From Quillaja saponaria (Eukaryota; Streptophyta; Magnoliopsida; Fabales; Quillajaceae), in assembly GCA_029379385.1 (NCBI GenBank), contig CM055613.1:26199652-26263651 (forward strand): DNA of 64,000 nucleotides. The letters are read 5' to 3'. A program made the translations under genes and the position numbers. Shown piece after piece: positions 23,868 through 35,198 of this stretch. Within the stretch, counting starts at the first letter, position 1. Every line of letters begins with the position of its first letter. Under the pieces are notes generated by a model. That model ran no database searches and was not told the DNA's origin. It was given only the letters and a program-made list of their open reading frames with translations.

Positions 23868-24728
23868 TTATACACCATGCCTTTGTAGCTCTAACCTGGC
23901 CCATGGTTGGAGGCCATCCGTAAAGGCGAACAAAGCTTCCTTGTCAGGGAGATCAGGAATCTCCAAGAGTATCTCGGTGAACTCCTTCACATAGTCTCTC
24001 ACACTCCCCTTATGTGTGAGACATTGCAACATTCCACGAGCTTCTTGCTCGACATTCTCAGGATAAAATTGTTTCTTGATCTCATCCTTGAAATCCTCAC
24101 AAGTGTTGATGACACAAGCACCCTTCTTAATATCACCATACCTCCTCCTCCACCATAGCATTATAATGTCAACAAGGTAGAGGGGAGCAGTTCGGATCTT
24201 TGTGGCATCCTTCCTAATCCCACTAGCCTCAAAGTATTATTCAATACTCCACAGAAAATTCTCTAACTCCCTTGCATTCCTTGACTCATTATTGTTCTTA
24301 GGTCTTGGAACATCAATCTTAGGGGTGGCTTGAGTTGTGACAGCCCTTTGTGTCATAGCCAACTTACAAAGAGACCAATCCATCTTAATCTCCTTAATTT
24401 CTTCCTTCATGGTAGCAAATTCGGCCAACACTATCTCCTTAAGAGCATCTAATGCAATCCTCCAAGAGTCAGACACATAATTGAGAGCATCTTGCATCTT
24501 GCCTTACATTTTCTCATTGTCACTTGCAAGGTTTTCAATGCATTGGTTGATCTCTTCAAATCTGTCCCTTCTGTCAACAATTGCAATTTCCATTTTCGCA
24601 AGCCTAGACTCAAAGGAAGTCAGGACATCCCTGGAGCTAGACTTGCCTTTCCTTCCCTTTCCACTATTAAGATCCTTTTCCTTTTGACTACCAACATACT
24701 CCATAACATTGGTAACCTCGGATGCCAT
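23868..24728 (-). pseudogene. Gag polyprotein of nested element (broken by stops)
   Basis: The start codon at 24728 opens a frame (MASEVTNVMEY...) with a lysine-rich segment, interrupted by a stop near 24503. It resumes at 24497 (MQDALNYVSD...) with a coiled-coil-like helix, then stops near 24237 and resumes as the retrotransposon gag domain proper (WWRRRYGDI, FYPENVE, GSVRDYVKEF, FTDGLQPWAR). These motifs are standard for plant Ty3/gypsy-like gag. Several stops make it non-functional as it stands. Confidence 0.7.
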
Positions 24729-24769
24729 TGTAGTTATGTCCCTTCATAACCTTTGGCTCTAATACCAAT

Positions 24770-25486
24770 TGTCATGGTCTTGAAAAAACTCAACGCTCTT
24801 ATGCGGTACTTAGGCACTCAAGCCCCTTACTAGAATGCTAAGTCAGCCTAACCTTCACTCAAACTCAAGAGAAAGAAGCAAGATGGAAAGTAAAGCATAC
24901 AATAGAACTTTTGGGAATGGAACTCTTTATTGAACACTTGAAGGCTCTTACAATGCTTTCTTGCTTACAATGCTTGGATGACTTGATTGCTTCCAAATGA
25001 CTCACTACTCTTATTTATATTACTCCATCCCCTCAACCAATGTTGGAGATTGATTTCATCTAATAGCTCATATTGCTCATCTAAAATTCTTTTATAAAAT
25101 ATCTTAGATATTTTACATATTTCAAGAAATATCTAGACCCACTAGAACTATGTACATTGTTCCAGAGCATTTCACACATTCTTGCACCTTCTAGGATCTT
25201 TTAGGATGTTCTACAATCTTGTAGAACCTTCTAGAGTATTCTAGAGTCTTCCACATCCTTTTGTTCAAGAACTTTCTTAAATCTTGTATAACCTTTTAGA
25301 GCTTTACAGAATCTTCTAGAACCTTCTGGAATCTTCCGAAACCTTCTGGAACTCTCTAGGTTCTAGAACCATCTAGACTATTCTAAAATATTTTGGAACC
25401 TTCCACAATCTCTTATATGAGTATGCCACACAAAACTCCCACTCATTGTTGACGCCATTTAGGCAACAAGTTAGTGGGACGTGACA
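24770..25486 (-). repeat. 5' LTR of nested gag-protease LTR element, with heat-shock-element array
   Basis: This 717 bp LTR has intact TGTCA...TGACA ends. It is similar along its length to 22238-22997, with a number of substitutions and indels. A minus-strand TATAAATA box lies at 25019-25012, about 290 bases downstream of the heat-shock array in the transcription direction. Five-base flanks (CTAAT on the left, TAGTG on the right) do not match, so the target-site duplication is lost or rearranged. Confidence 0.85.
25309..25351. promoter_or_regulatory. Heat-shock element array in 5' LTR
   Basis: Six contiguous perfect units (GAA 25309, TTC 25314, GAA 25319, TTC 25324, GAA 25329, TTC 25334) are followed by one imperfect unit (AAA at 25339) and two more in register (TTC 25344, GAA 25349). 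The array is in the same relative place as in the other LTR, so it was part of the family's promoter before insertion. Confidence 0.7.
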
Positions 25487-27930
25487 TAGTGACCCAAAAA
25501 AAATGTGAAACTTGCATCAAATCTAAAATAGTTAGAAAGTCTTTTAAGAATATACAAAAAAGTACACAACTATTAGATCTAATACATTCTGACATATGTG
25601 AGTTAAAAGGCATTCTAACTAGATGTGGTAAAAGATACTTCATAACATTTATAAATAATTATTCTATGTATGTTTATATATATTTGTTAAGGACAAAGGA
25701 TGAGACTTTTGATAAATTTAAAGTTAACAAAGCCAATGTAGAAAATTAATTAGAAAGAAAGAAAGATTAAAATCCTATTGTCCTAATAGTGTTGGAGAAT
25801 ATCTTTATGTTAATAATTTCTATGAAGTGAATGGGATAATCCATCAAATCACTGTATCTTATAATCCTCAACAAAATGGTGTTGTAAAAAAGGAAAATAT
25901 AATCTTGGTAAATATGATAAACACTTTAATACTAACTTCAGGCTTACTTAAGAATTTGTAGGGAGAAGCACTCGTGACTTCTTATTATATACTTAACCGT
26001 ATACCCCACAAGAAAACTAATGTATCTTCTAATGAATTATGAAAAAAGAGAAAACTTTCTCTTGGCCATTTAAAGGTTTAGGGACGCAAAACTTTAGTAA
26101 GGTTAACCAATCCTAAAAGACCCAAGCTTGGGGGGAAAAAGTGATCGAGTATAATTTTCTTGGTTATGTTCACAATAGTAAGGCATACATATTTCTTACT
26201 ATTGAAGCAACGAATTCTATAAATCAAAATACAATTATGGAATCCAGAGATACATAATTTTTTAAGAATTCATTATCTAGAAAACGGAAAAGAAATTACA
26301 CAAATCAAGATGATCAAATGGTAATAAAAATCTAGAAATTCAAGGATTTGATGGAAACATTTATAATTCTACATACAATATAGAGCATGATCCTTTAATA
26401 TAAAAAGAAACTATAACTTCAAAAGATTCTACATTATGGAAATAAGCTATAAATGATGAAATGCAATCAATTATGACTAATCAAACATGATTTTTGACTT
26501 ATTTACTATGAGGTTTTAAACCAATAGGTTGTAAATGAATTTTTAAGTGAAAACTAAATTGGATGGCTTTATAGAAAAACATAAAGACATGTTATTAGCA
26601 AAATCCTTAAAAAAAAAAATGAATAGATTATTTCAATGCATATTCTCTCGTTGCTAGAATTAGTACAACTAATATTTTTTTATATCATTACCTTTTATTT
26701 GTAAACTAGGTATACACCAAATAAATGTTAAAACTATTTTCTTAAACGATATATTAGAGGAGGAGGTTTACATGGATCAATCCAAAGAGCCTGTCCTTAA
26801 GGACTAGAAAAAGAAAGTTTGTAAACTTGTTAAATCTTTATATGACCTAAAACAAGCTCCTGAACAATGGTATGAAAATTTTGACAAAATCATACTTTTT
26901 TATGGTCTAGAATAAATGAATTGGATAAAGACGTTTATTCAAAGTTTAAAAATGATAAGGGTGTGATAATTTGTTTATATGTAGATGATATGCTAATATT
27001 TGGTACTGATTTAAGCATAATATTGGAAATTACGAAGTTTTTGTCAACAAAGTGTGATATTAAGGATATGGGGGAAGTAAATGTAATTTTAGCAATTAAA
27101 GTTACAAGATCTAGTGATAAATTTTCTTAATGTCAATCTCATTACATTGATAAAGTATTAAAGAAATTTAATAATGAGAATTGCAAACCAGTTAGTGCTT
27201 TATATGATCATTCCGTAAAATTAATACATAATGAAGAAATGTATTTATCACAGTTAGAGTGCTTAAGTGTGATAGGATGTTTAATATATTTAACATATTA
27301 TACTAGACCATATATAGCTTATGCAGTAGGTGTTTTGAGTAGGTTTACTCATAAATCAAAAAATTATCATTAGAATGTCGTTTCTAAGGTATTAAAATAC
27401 CTTAAATGCACAATGAACTATGCATTAAGTTATGATTTCTTTTTCTGCAATATTAAAAGGTTACACAGATGCAAGTTGGATAACATACTCAATTCAATTA
27501 AGATCTATAAGTGGTTGGATTTTTACCATGAGTGAAAGAGTAACTTCTATGGGCTCCAAAGTACAAACCTTCATTTCACAAACCACTATGAAGTCAAAAT
27601 TTGTTGCATTAGCTAATACAATAAAAAAGGCAGAATGACTTACGAAGTTATTATTGGAAATACCAGTATGGCTAAACTAATGTCTGCTATATCAATCTTT
27701 GGTGTTAATAAAGCAACATTGTCACGAGCCTATAGCAAAGTATACAATGGGAAGATAAGACATATCAATTTAAAACACAACTATATAAGAGAAGAACTCA
27801 ATTAAAGAGTTGTGAGTATTAGTTATGTAATGTCAAAAGTCAATTTTGCAGATCCCTTTACTAAAGGCCTGGGAAGGGATATGATATGGAAGACATCTAA
27901 GGAGATGAGATTAAAACTTTTAAAATAAGA
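25487..27930 (+). pseudogene. Ty1/copia element, 3' part: integrase, reverse transcriptase, RNase H (decayed)
   Basis: The plus strand continues the copia reading after the nested insertion. A zinc-binding/integrase segment (KCETCIKSK, then LIHSDICE) spans 25500-25750. An integrase core tail (YNPQQNGV near 25870) follows. The reverse transcriptase catalytic motif CLYVDDML is near 26975-26998, and RNase H motifs GYTDASW (27448) and a late ADPFTKGLG (27850) come last, before a terminal stop at about 27927. Many stops and frameshifts are present. Domain order (INT before RT) identifies copia. Confidence 0.8.
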
Positions 27931-28620
27931 TGTTAATTATATGAGAAACCAACTAGACTATTAGGAAAGTCCTAGTCTTCTAGTTTCAAATGGAAACGAA
28001 CATGTAATTAAAACTAGTTTATTCACTTTACAAATATAAAGGTTGAAAAACCTTTGTACCATCTCAAAGGAAGTGCATCCTTGGCATGGAAGAAAAAAGG
28101 GTAGGTTTAACCTTCAATGTATCTATGTCCTAAGGAAAAATAAAGATCATACAGTGCATTTATAAATTCACTTATGTATGTGTGGAAAGTGTAGTCTCTT
28201 CTTGATTTTTGAAAGCTTGTTTCAAACACATATATGAATTCCTAAGAAGTAACACATGGCCATTACTGTGCGGGAAGTAGAAAATATAATTGGAAAGTTG
28301 TATGGATGAGTAATATATATGATGTCATCTTAATATTATAAAGTTCAAGTCTTATAACACTTTGGATTTTGATATTTTATAATTACTAGAAAATGTTTAA
28401 ATGTAAGGAAACCTTATACAACCATGTTGAAAAGATAAAAGGCACTTACAAAGTGATTTCAACACTTTAAAAATTGTTTGGAATTTTCAATGAAATTTTT
28501 TTACTTGGGAAGAGGAAAAGGGGGATTTCAACTAATGTTGTACTTAATGAAGTCCCACATTTGAAAAGGAAAGTAGGATAAGAATGTATGAATGCATTCA
28601 AGTTATTGAATTATCAATTA
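27931..28620. other. Flank of copia element, no gene seen
   Basis: This may contain the copia 3' LTR, but I could not match it to sequence near 20.6-21.1 kb. No coding signal. Confidence 0.4.
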
Positions 28621-28621
28621 A

Positions 28622-29392
28622 ACATATCGCAAGATGGATATGTGTTCACCCTTGGTGTAGTGCACTGCCTACGCCCTTAACCTATGGGTCGGGTGCTTTT
28701 GGGGCACTTTGCACCTACGCATCATCGCTAAAGCTCGAGGTTTCTTTTCAGACCTTAGCCTTTTTCAATATCATTAGGTTTTAATGTGTTGGGCCTTGTC
28801 TGGCCAATTTGACTCAATCAATAAGTCATAATTCTTTGCTTGAATAGAAAGATACTTCTATTTATTAAACAACTTCTTTGAAATAAAAATGTCCTTCCAA
28901 AAAACTATAAAAGCAACATCTTTACCCACATTTTTCATCTCTTCTTCCCCTATGCTTTCTCTCTTTCAAGGTATATTTTCTGTCTAAATCTAATTGTAAC
29001 AAATCGCAAAGTGGATATGTGTTCACCCTCAATGTGGTGCATTGCCCACGCCCTTAACCTATGGGTGGGGACATAATGTCATTGGTGCTTTTGGCGCACT
29101 TTGCACTTATGCATCACCGCTAGGGCTCGAGGTTTCTTTTTCAACCTTGGCCTTTTTCAATATCATTGGGTTTTAATGTGCTGGGTCTTGTCTAGTCAAT
29201 TTGACTTAATCAATATGTCATAATTCTTTGCTTGAATAGAAAGATACTTCTGTTCATCAAACAACTTCCTTTGAATAGAAATGTCCTTCCATAAAAAAAC
29301 TATAAAAGCAACATCTTTACACACATTTTGCATCTCTTGTTCTCCTATACTTTCTCTCTTTCAAGGTATACTTTATGTCTATATCTAGTTGC
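28622..29392 (+). repeat. Two tandem LTR-like units (~385 bp each)
   Basis: Unit 1 (about 28622-28998) and unit 2 (about 29003-29392) are collinear and similar. Both begin with ATCGCAA(G/A)(A/G)TGGATATGTG and contain CGCCCTTAACCTATGGGT, GCTCGAGGTTTC, TTTCAATATCATT and CTATAAAAGCAACATC. Both end in CTCTCTTTCAAGGTATA. The CTATAAAAG box followed by a CT-rich stretch resembles a U3-R promoter. Unit 2 has a small insertion near 29070. These could be tandem solo LTRs or an LTR left by unequal recombination. Confidence 0.6.
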
Positions 29393-29399
29393 AATATTA

Positions 29400-30265
29400 G
29401 ATATAGAAGAACATGTTTTATCTTGAGAGGCTAATTTACTGTAACTTATTGTAAGTAGGGTGCAAATATAGTTTAAGTAAAGAGTATTACACACTTGACT
29501 CAACCATTTTAAAAGGTGTTTTCATTCTTTCCATAAAATATCTACATCTTAGAGTATTAGAGATGTCATATGACTTCGGTAATTTTCAACTCCATAATCT
29601 TTCAATCCATATTCTACATTTCCAAAGAAAATCATAAATATGCTAATAAACCGTAGTGGTAGTTTTCAAGACCAAATATAACTTGTAATTATACTCCTGA
29701 AGAATGATATTCACTTCTAAATCTGCATATGACTTTGTTACAGGGTTTCATAATTTTGGCATTGACGTCGGTTGACTATGGAAAGAAAATTCTCATCTAA
29801 GAACAATGTAATTGTTTTTTTTTTGGTTTTGCCTAAACAAAGCTCTTGCTAAAGTTACCAACAAGGAGAAATTTTTTTATGATGATATATAGATCGATAT
29901 CCTTTTTGCCTAAATAAAACTAGTTTTACATATCATTTGTTACTATAAATGCATTAAATCAACTTGGAATGAACTTGAGGATTGGAATAAGCTTCAAGAT
30001 TCTTTCTACTATAACTTGAACTTGTGGCTTTATACAATTGTACTCTAGATTCAAAATCCCTACTTCATATGCCACGAAATATTATGCTTGCTTATTCTTT
30101 TTGATGTTTTTGGTTTTATCAAAAATATTTGACTATTATAATGAACAAATGAATTTTGGAATTATTCTAAAATTTATCTCTACTAAAGGTTTCGACTTCT
30201 TTTTTTAGCAAAGTATAACACCTCACTCATTCTCAAAATAATTGTGAAAGTCAAATATTGGAATC
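29400..30265. other. Intergenic, no gene seen
   Basis: AT-rich, with short open frames only and nothing recognised. Confidence 0.4.
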
Positions 30266-30269
30266 CTCC

Positions 30270-30770
30270 ATCATTAGGATGGTTTAAATTTCAGATGGTT
30301 TGGCTATCACTAATCTAATCAAGTTGTAGTGAAATTATAAGAAATGATATGGGAAATTGAGTACTTTGGCTACTCAATGAGTAAATTAATTTATACATTA
30401 TTACTTTAGCTGAACTATGGAGCCTTGAAGGAGGACCTTATTTTAGTTGTTTTTGTCAATATTCAAATGTTAGAAGCTTTATTGGTCATTCATTTGTTAT
30501 ATGATGGAACATATGATTTGCTATAGTGGATTCCTTATTTCATGTTTTTGGCAATTGTTGAGAAAATTCAAACACAAGAGTTTGTCATACTCTTCAGGAG
30601 GATAATGGTTGTACCAACATGTTAGTTAAGAGGGGAAATGAGGTAACTTGAGTGCTAATTATATTACTTATGACTATGTACCAGATTTTGTTTCTACATT
30701 TTCATGTTAAATTGTAAAGGAGCTACTTTCCCACAAAGTTTTTTTATCTTCCTAAATTTTGCAAAATATC
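30270..30770 (+). pseudogene. LINE RNase H domain relic
   Basis: Plus-strand translation with stops gives the order seen in plant LINE-encoded RNase H domains: WFKF near the start, IIRNDMGN (standing for the usual IRD..G.W), then AELWSLEGG near 30410-30435, and late TLQEDN-CTNMLVKRGNE (standing for FREAN.CAD.LAK.G). It is a short 3'-end relic with no nearby reverse transcriptase. Confidence 0.55.
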
Positions 30771-30774
30771 ATGA

Positions 30775-31480
30775 ATTCTTCTCTTTTTCTCTCTTACTAA
30801 TCTTGTTTAATTATCAAATTAATATGTTAATTTATTCTTTTATATATTTTTAGCCATGTATCACACAAATTGTTTCTTGTCTCCAGTTTATATTTTGGTT
30901 TTTCGTTTGGAAGAAATAAAGCTAGAATATTGTATTCAGTAACTAATAGAAAATAAAATCGATTTCAAATCAATCTAAGTATAACTTATGTATTCAACTT
31001 GGACAATTGTTTAGTATAAGTGGATGTAATTTGGCTTTTAAACAAAAAGAATGAAGATTGTTATTTGACTTTATGCTTGGAATCTAGATTTGTTGAATAA
31101 TTGCAATTAATTTTAGGAAATAATTGACAAGGAATATACTTTTGTGATAAATCTTATCTTAAAATTATATTTATAATTTATCATGAACTAAATTAATATA
31201 TTACTTGAGAATATGTTAAATTTATATTCCTCAAATAATATCAACTGGCTAAATCCTTTAAAAACTTATTAAGAAAATATAAATAGAAAATCTACTTAAA
31301 AATATCTAAAACTTTGTTGTAACTTTATTGGAAAATTATTCCTAACTAGATTATATGGAAAATTTATCTACTTCATCAAATGGCTATATTTGCTTTTATT
31401 TTTAAAGAATAAAATATTGGGTGTAAAAACGGATTTTGAGCCTATAAAATAAATGACAAGAAATGTGCACAAAATAAAAT
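30775..31480. other. Intergenic, AT-rich, no gene seen
   Basis: No coding signal or matched repeat. Confidence 0.4.
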
Positions 31481-31481
31481 T

Positions 31482-31866
31482 TGTATTAATTTATATCAGA
31501 GAATAGGATAAATCTCTATATTGATATTGTTTACAATATCAATATCAATTTCTCTAATTTGATTTCCTTGAAATTTTATTTGATTTGAGGGCTTGAAAGC
31601 TTGATCCCGAATGAAATGATGTTGGTTCTTCAAAACAACAATTTGGATTGTCGTGGAGGATGTAGTTGATGGATTCTCACGGGCATGTGGCTTGATCGTG
31701 AGATTCAAATGCTTTAAGCCGGATTCGATTGTACAAAAAACAATCTTTGACTTGTTGTTCTTGTGAAATCACTGACAAATTTGGGATGAATTGTTGGGGC
31801 TTTGAGGTTGGTCATGAAGTTGTTTTCTTAGACAAGGGCTAATAAAGCTTGATCTTGAACAAGTTG

Positions 31867-31902
<36 letters not shown>

Positions 31903-32437
31903 CACGAGTTGGATTTAAATCTCTAGGTTTTGTGCTTGTTTAGAGATGATCCTTTGATGAACGGTTGAATGCTTGGATCTTCAATGATTAGGGAAAACTC
32001 TTGTTGAAGGCTGGAAATTCCACGAGGGTTAGAGCTCTGATGCTTCTCATTTCTTTTTCTTTTTTTTCTTTTGTTCTCCCCTCTTCTCCAAATGGTGAGT
32101 GAGCCTTCTAGTTTGAGGAAAGCTTAGTGGCACATGGAAATCTTATTGGATGACATGTGTCATGCCTTTATTTGAGAATACTTATTTTCTCTTTGTCATA
32201 ATGGATACGTGGTAAGATTTTATAAGTCACGAATTATCTACATGTAATTTACATATAAATTATTTTAAATATATGTCATCTTGTGATTAGTTTATTTAAC
32301 GCCACATGTTATGTTTTCATTAGTCATCATTATTGCACTTGTGAACTTTGGTATGATGCACTTTGTAATTTATAGTTTTGATACCTTATAGGTGTCACAT
32401 GAAAATTTATTATAAGCATAAAATTATTTATCCTATA
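31482..32437 (-). repeat. 3' LTR of LTR element at 31.5-36.2 kb
   Basis: This copy, about 956 bp, matches 35199-36168. Shared landmarks are TGATATTGTTTACAATA, AGCTTGATCCCGAATGAAATG, CTCACGGGCATGTGGCTTGAT, CTCTAGGTTTTGTGCTTG and TTTAACGCCACATGTTATG. A run of about 32 T (31868-31899) occupies a site where the other copy has a mixed T/A stretch. Orientation is set by the TATA box in the partner LTR. Confidence 0.7.
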
Positions 32438-35198
32438 ATTTTCCATCAAGATTTGTTCACGTACATGATTTGGCGGTGTAGCAAGTGGATGAGTCTCGAT
32501 ATTTTTTCACGTCAATTATTCTTCTGATCCAAGCCTGACATTATCTTACTTCAAATTTTCCTAGCATGCATTTGTCACTAGCCTTCACCCATACATGTAA
32601 TCATAGATTTCTTCAACACTTGAAGTTGTTTGAATGAGTATACATAGGCTTAAACTGGTCATCCATTTAGCCTACAAAATCAAACTTAATAAAAAAAAAT
32701 AAAAAAAACCCAAAAATTGCATAAGTCTTGGGTCAACTAATCAATTGGGCTCTTGTTAAGGTATAAGTTTACTTTGTTTTAGGTTTTCCTCTTCTTTTTT
32801 TTTTTTTTTTTTTGAGGTTTTCCTTTAATCCTCTCTATGTATGCCTTTTGGCCAGCAGAGCTCTCTTGTCTTTTTTTCTTTTTGTGGAACATCCAAGAGG
32901 CGAAAGAGGCTAATCACACAAACATTTAAGAACATTTTAAGCTTTATCTTATCATTTTAATTAGTGGTCATAAAGCCTTTTGTCCATTTCATATTCGCTG
33001 CTTTAATACAACCACAAGACTGAGATGCAAGCTGTGGCATGTACGTACATAAGGTGAAGTAAGATTTTATTTTTCTTTTCAAGATCTTAAATCACAAGGC
33101 AAAAAGTAGTTCTTTGTACCACGCCACCAGGATTGTTGCACACACACTAAGAAAAATCTTTTTCTTTTCTTTTCTTTTATTTTTTTATATTTTATTTTTA
33201 CAGCTTCAAAGCATATTGTATCTCGAATAGCCAATTATGCCCCTAGAACCTCATATTTTTTTTCTACTAAAGATATCATATATGCATCCTTGGCTGCTCT
33301 AATTTTATATTTTAATCTATGGCCTTGAGCTCACTGTCTATGACATGCTCTTGGTTGGTTTTGATTATACACTTTTGTTACTGGCCTTAGACTCACTGTC
33401 ATTAATTTTTTCGATCTACTTTACCAACTAAAGTGAACATAGACCCATCCTTGGCTAGTCCCATATTTGTATTTTCGTTTATAGCCTTAAGCTTACTGTC
33501 TACGACACACTCTTGGTTAATTCATGATATGCACTTCTGTCCCTGGCCTTAAACTCACCATCATTATCTTTGTAATTTGCTATGCCAATTAAAGAAAACA
33601 ACATAGATGAGTTATTGGCTAGTCCCAGATTTGCATCTCTGTCCATGGCCTTGAACTAATTGTCTACGGTATACTCTTGGTCAATTTGGGGTATGCACTT
33701 CTGTAACTGGCCTTGGACTCACAATCATTATCTTCGCTATCTTCTTTGCCAATTGAAGAAAACAGAGATGCATTCTTGGCGGGTCCTAAATTAGCATCTT
33801 TGTCCATGGCCTTGAGCTCACTGTCTATGGCACGCTCTTGGTTAGTTTAGGATATGCACTTTTGTACCTGGGCTTAGATTCATTGTTACCATATTTAAAA
33901 ACAATTTTGAAAGGTCCTGATTTCAAGAAAGCATTGTGCATAACAAGAACAACACTAACTTGTTTGCCGACTACGTCCCTTTTTTTTGTTATAAATCTAA
34001 TAGAATGATATATATATATATTTACTCTATCTCGTCTTTCTTTTTCTTTTTCTTTTTTTTCATATGAATGAACTTAGTAAATAACTAAGCTTCCTACATA
34101 CCCGAAGAAGGATCAAGTCAAAATGTAGTTCAAGACATATATTTATCTAAAGGCATACATATTTTATACTCATTTGACAAGGAGTAGAACAACAACAACA
34201 AAAATTTCAAAGAAAATTTAGTTCGTGCCTTGAAAATATTTAAGAATTTGAGGCAGTTTGATATCATGCTGAGCAATCTTGAAGTTTTGATGTATTTTTA
34301 ATTCGTGCTGAGGAATTTTGAAGCTTTAGAGAAGTTTCACTTTATGCTAAGAAAACTTGAAGTTTTAAAGCAATTTCATTTATTCCTAAGGAACTTTGAA
34401 AGCAGTTTCACTTCTTGCAACTGTTATATTAAGAACGTCGCAATGGAAGCAGAAAGTTGTTAAGAAATGACAAGTTCTTCTTTCTTGTTAAGAAACGACC
34501 ATATTTGAAGTCGAGCCAGGAATGAAAATTGGTTGTTGACTTGGCTTTACACTATTTTGCATCTCCAACTTGTTCATGAGACTAACAATTTTCAAATCTT
34601 TGTCTTTAATAGTTTTGGTGAGGAGCAATATCTTCTTCCCTAATTTGAGTACATGATTTTCCACAGTTGAAGTTTCAATCACCATGACTGGCATGACATC
34701 AATACAATAGATCATATCAGTTGTGGAAGACATCAACTCACCACTTAAACTTGTAGGCAACGCTTTAGAAATGGTAGAAACATGAGAATCCGCTTAGAGT
34801 AGAGAGTGTTAGCCCTGGATAATTTGAAATTCTCTGAGAAAGATAAATATACATCGTTGACAATGTGGTTTGCTTTTCCATTGGTGTGGATATCAAAGAT
34901 GATGAAAGTTCGGGCCATGACTTAATTAACCAATTGAAGAAATTGTTGATCGATAGACTTTGACCGCATTTTTTGTGTTCGGTACATTGTATGAGATCTC
35001 GTTGATGGAATCAACATCGATGACAAAGGATATGATGAATTTGGAAGTGGCACCAATATTTTTGTTGGGTTGAACTTTCATGGTGGCCATGAGATATTAT
35101 GATGTTGATATAGAGATTTTCTAGAAGGAGAAATAGATGAGAGGTAGACTTGTCCTATCGAGTGGCCATGAGATATTATGATGTTAATATAAATTTAT
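32438..35198 (-). mobile_element. Internal region of LTR element at 31.5-36.2 kb
   Basis: A 2.76 kb interior without recognisable protease, reverse transcriptase or integrase. On the minus strand it holds a short open start near 35089 (MATMKVQPNKNIG...) and a 90-codon frame at 34760-34488 with a heptad-like helix (LLTKTIKDKDLKIVSLMNKLE). That helix resembles the coiled-coil linker found in some plant gypsy gag leaders. A tandem array (33285-33890) lies in its 3' half. Probably a large non-autonomous derivative. Confidence 0.5.
33285..33890. repeat. Tandem array, ~162 bp period, about 4 units
   Basis: The anchor CTTGGCTAGTCC-like block ends at about 33297, 33456, 33620 and 33781, giving steps of about 161-164 bases. 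Each unit also contains ATGGCCTTGAGCTCACTGTCTA, a CTCTTGGTTAGTT-like block and TGCACTT(C/T)TGT, in the same order. Units differ by 15-25 percent by eye. Tandem arrays of this size in the 3' interior are known in plant gypsy (Tat/Ogre) elements. Confidence 0.7.

Larger units (their letters stand above)
22998..24769 (-). mobile_element. Internal region of nested LTR element: gag and protease only
   Basis: Reading minus from 24769: a primer binding site TGGTATTAGAGCCA (initiator-Met tRNA type, one change from TGGTATCAGAGC) begins two bases inside the LTR. A gag N-terminus starts at 24728, then a retrotransposon gag domain, a CCHC knuckle and an aspartic-protease-like domain ending near 23009. 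The polypurine tract and 3' LTR come next. Reverse transcriptase, RNase H and integrase are absent, so the element would depend on others for mobility. Confidence 0.8.

Noticed and set aside
22233..25491. Target-site duplication for the nested gag-protease element
   Set aside because: The flanks CTAAT and TAGTG do not match, so none is claimed.
33285..33890. CRISPR-like array
   Set aside because: Units are about 162 bp, diverged, without short repeats and unique spacers, and this is plant DNA.
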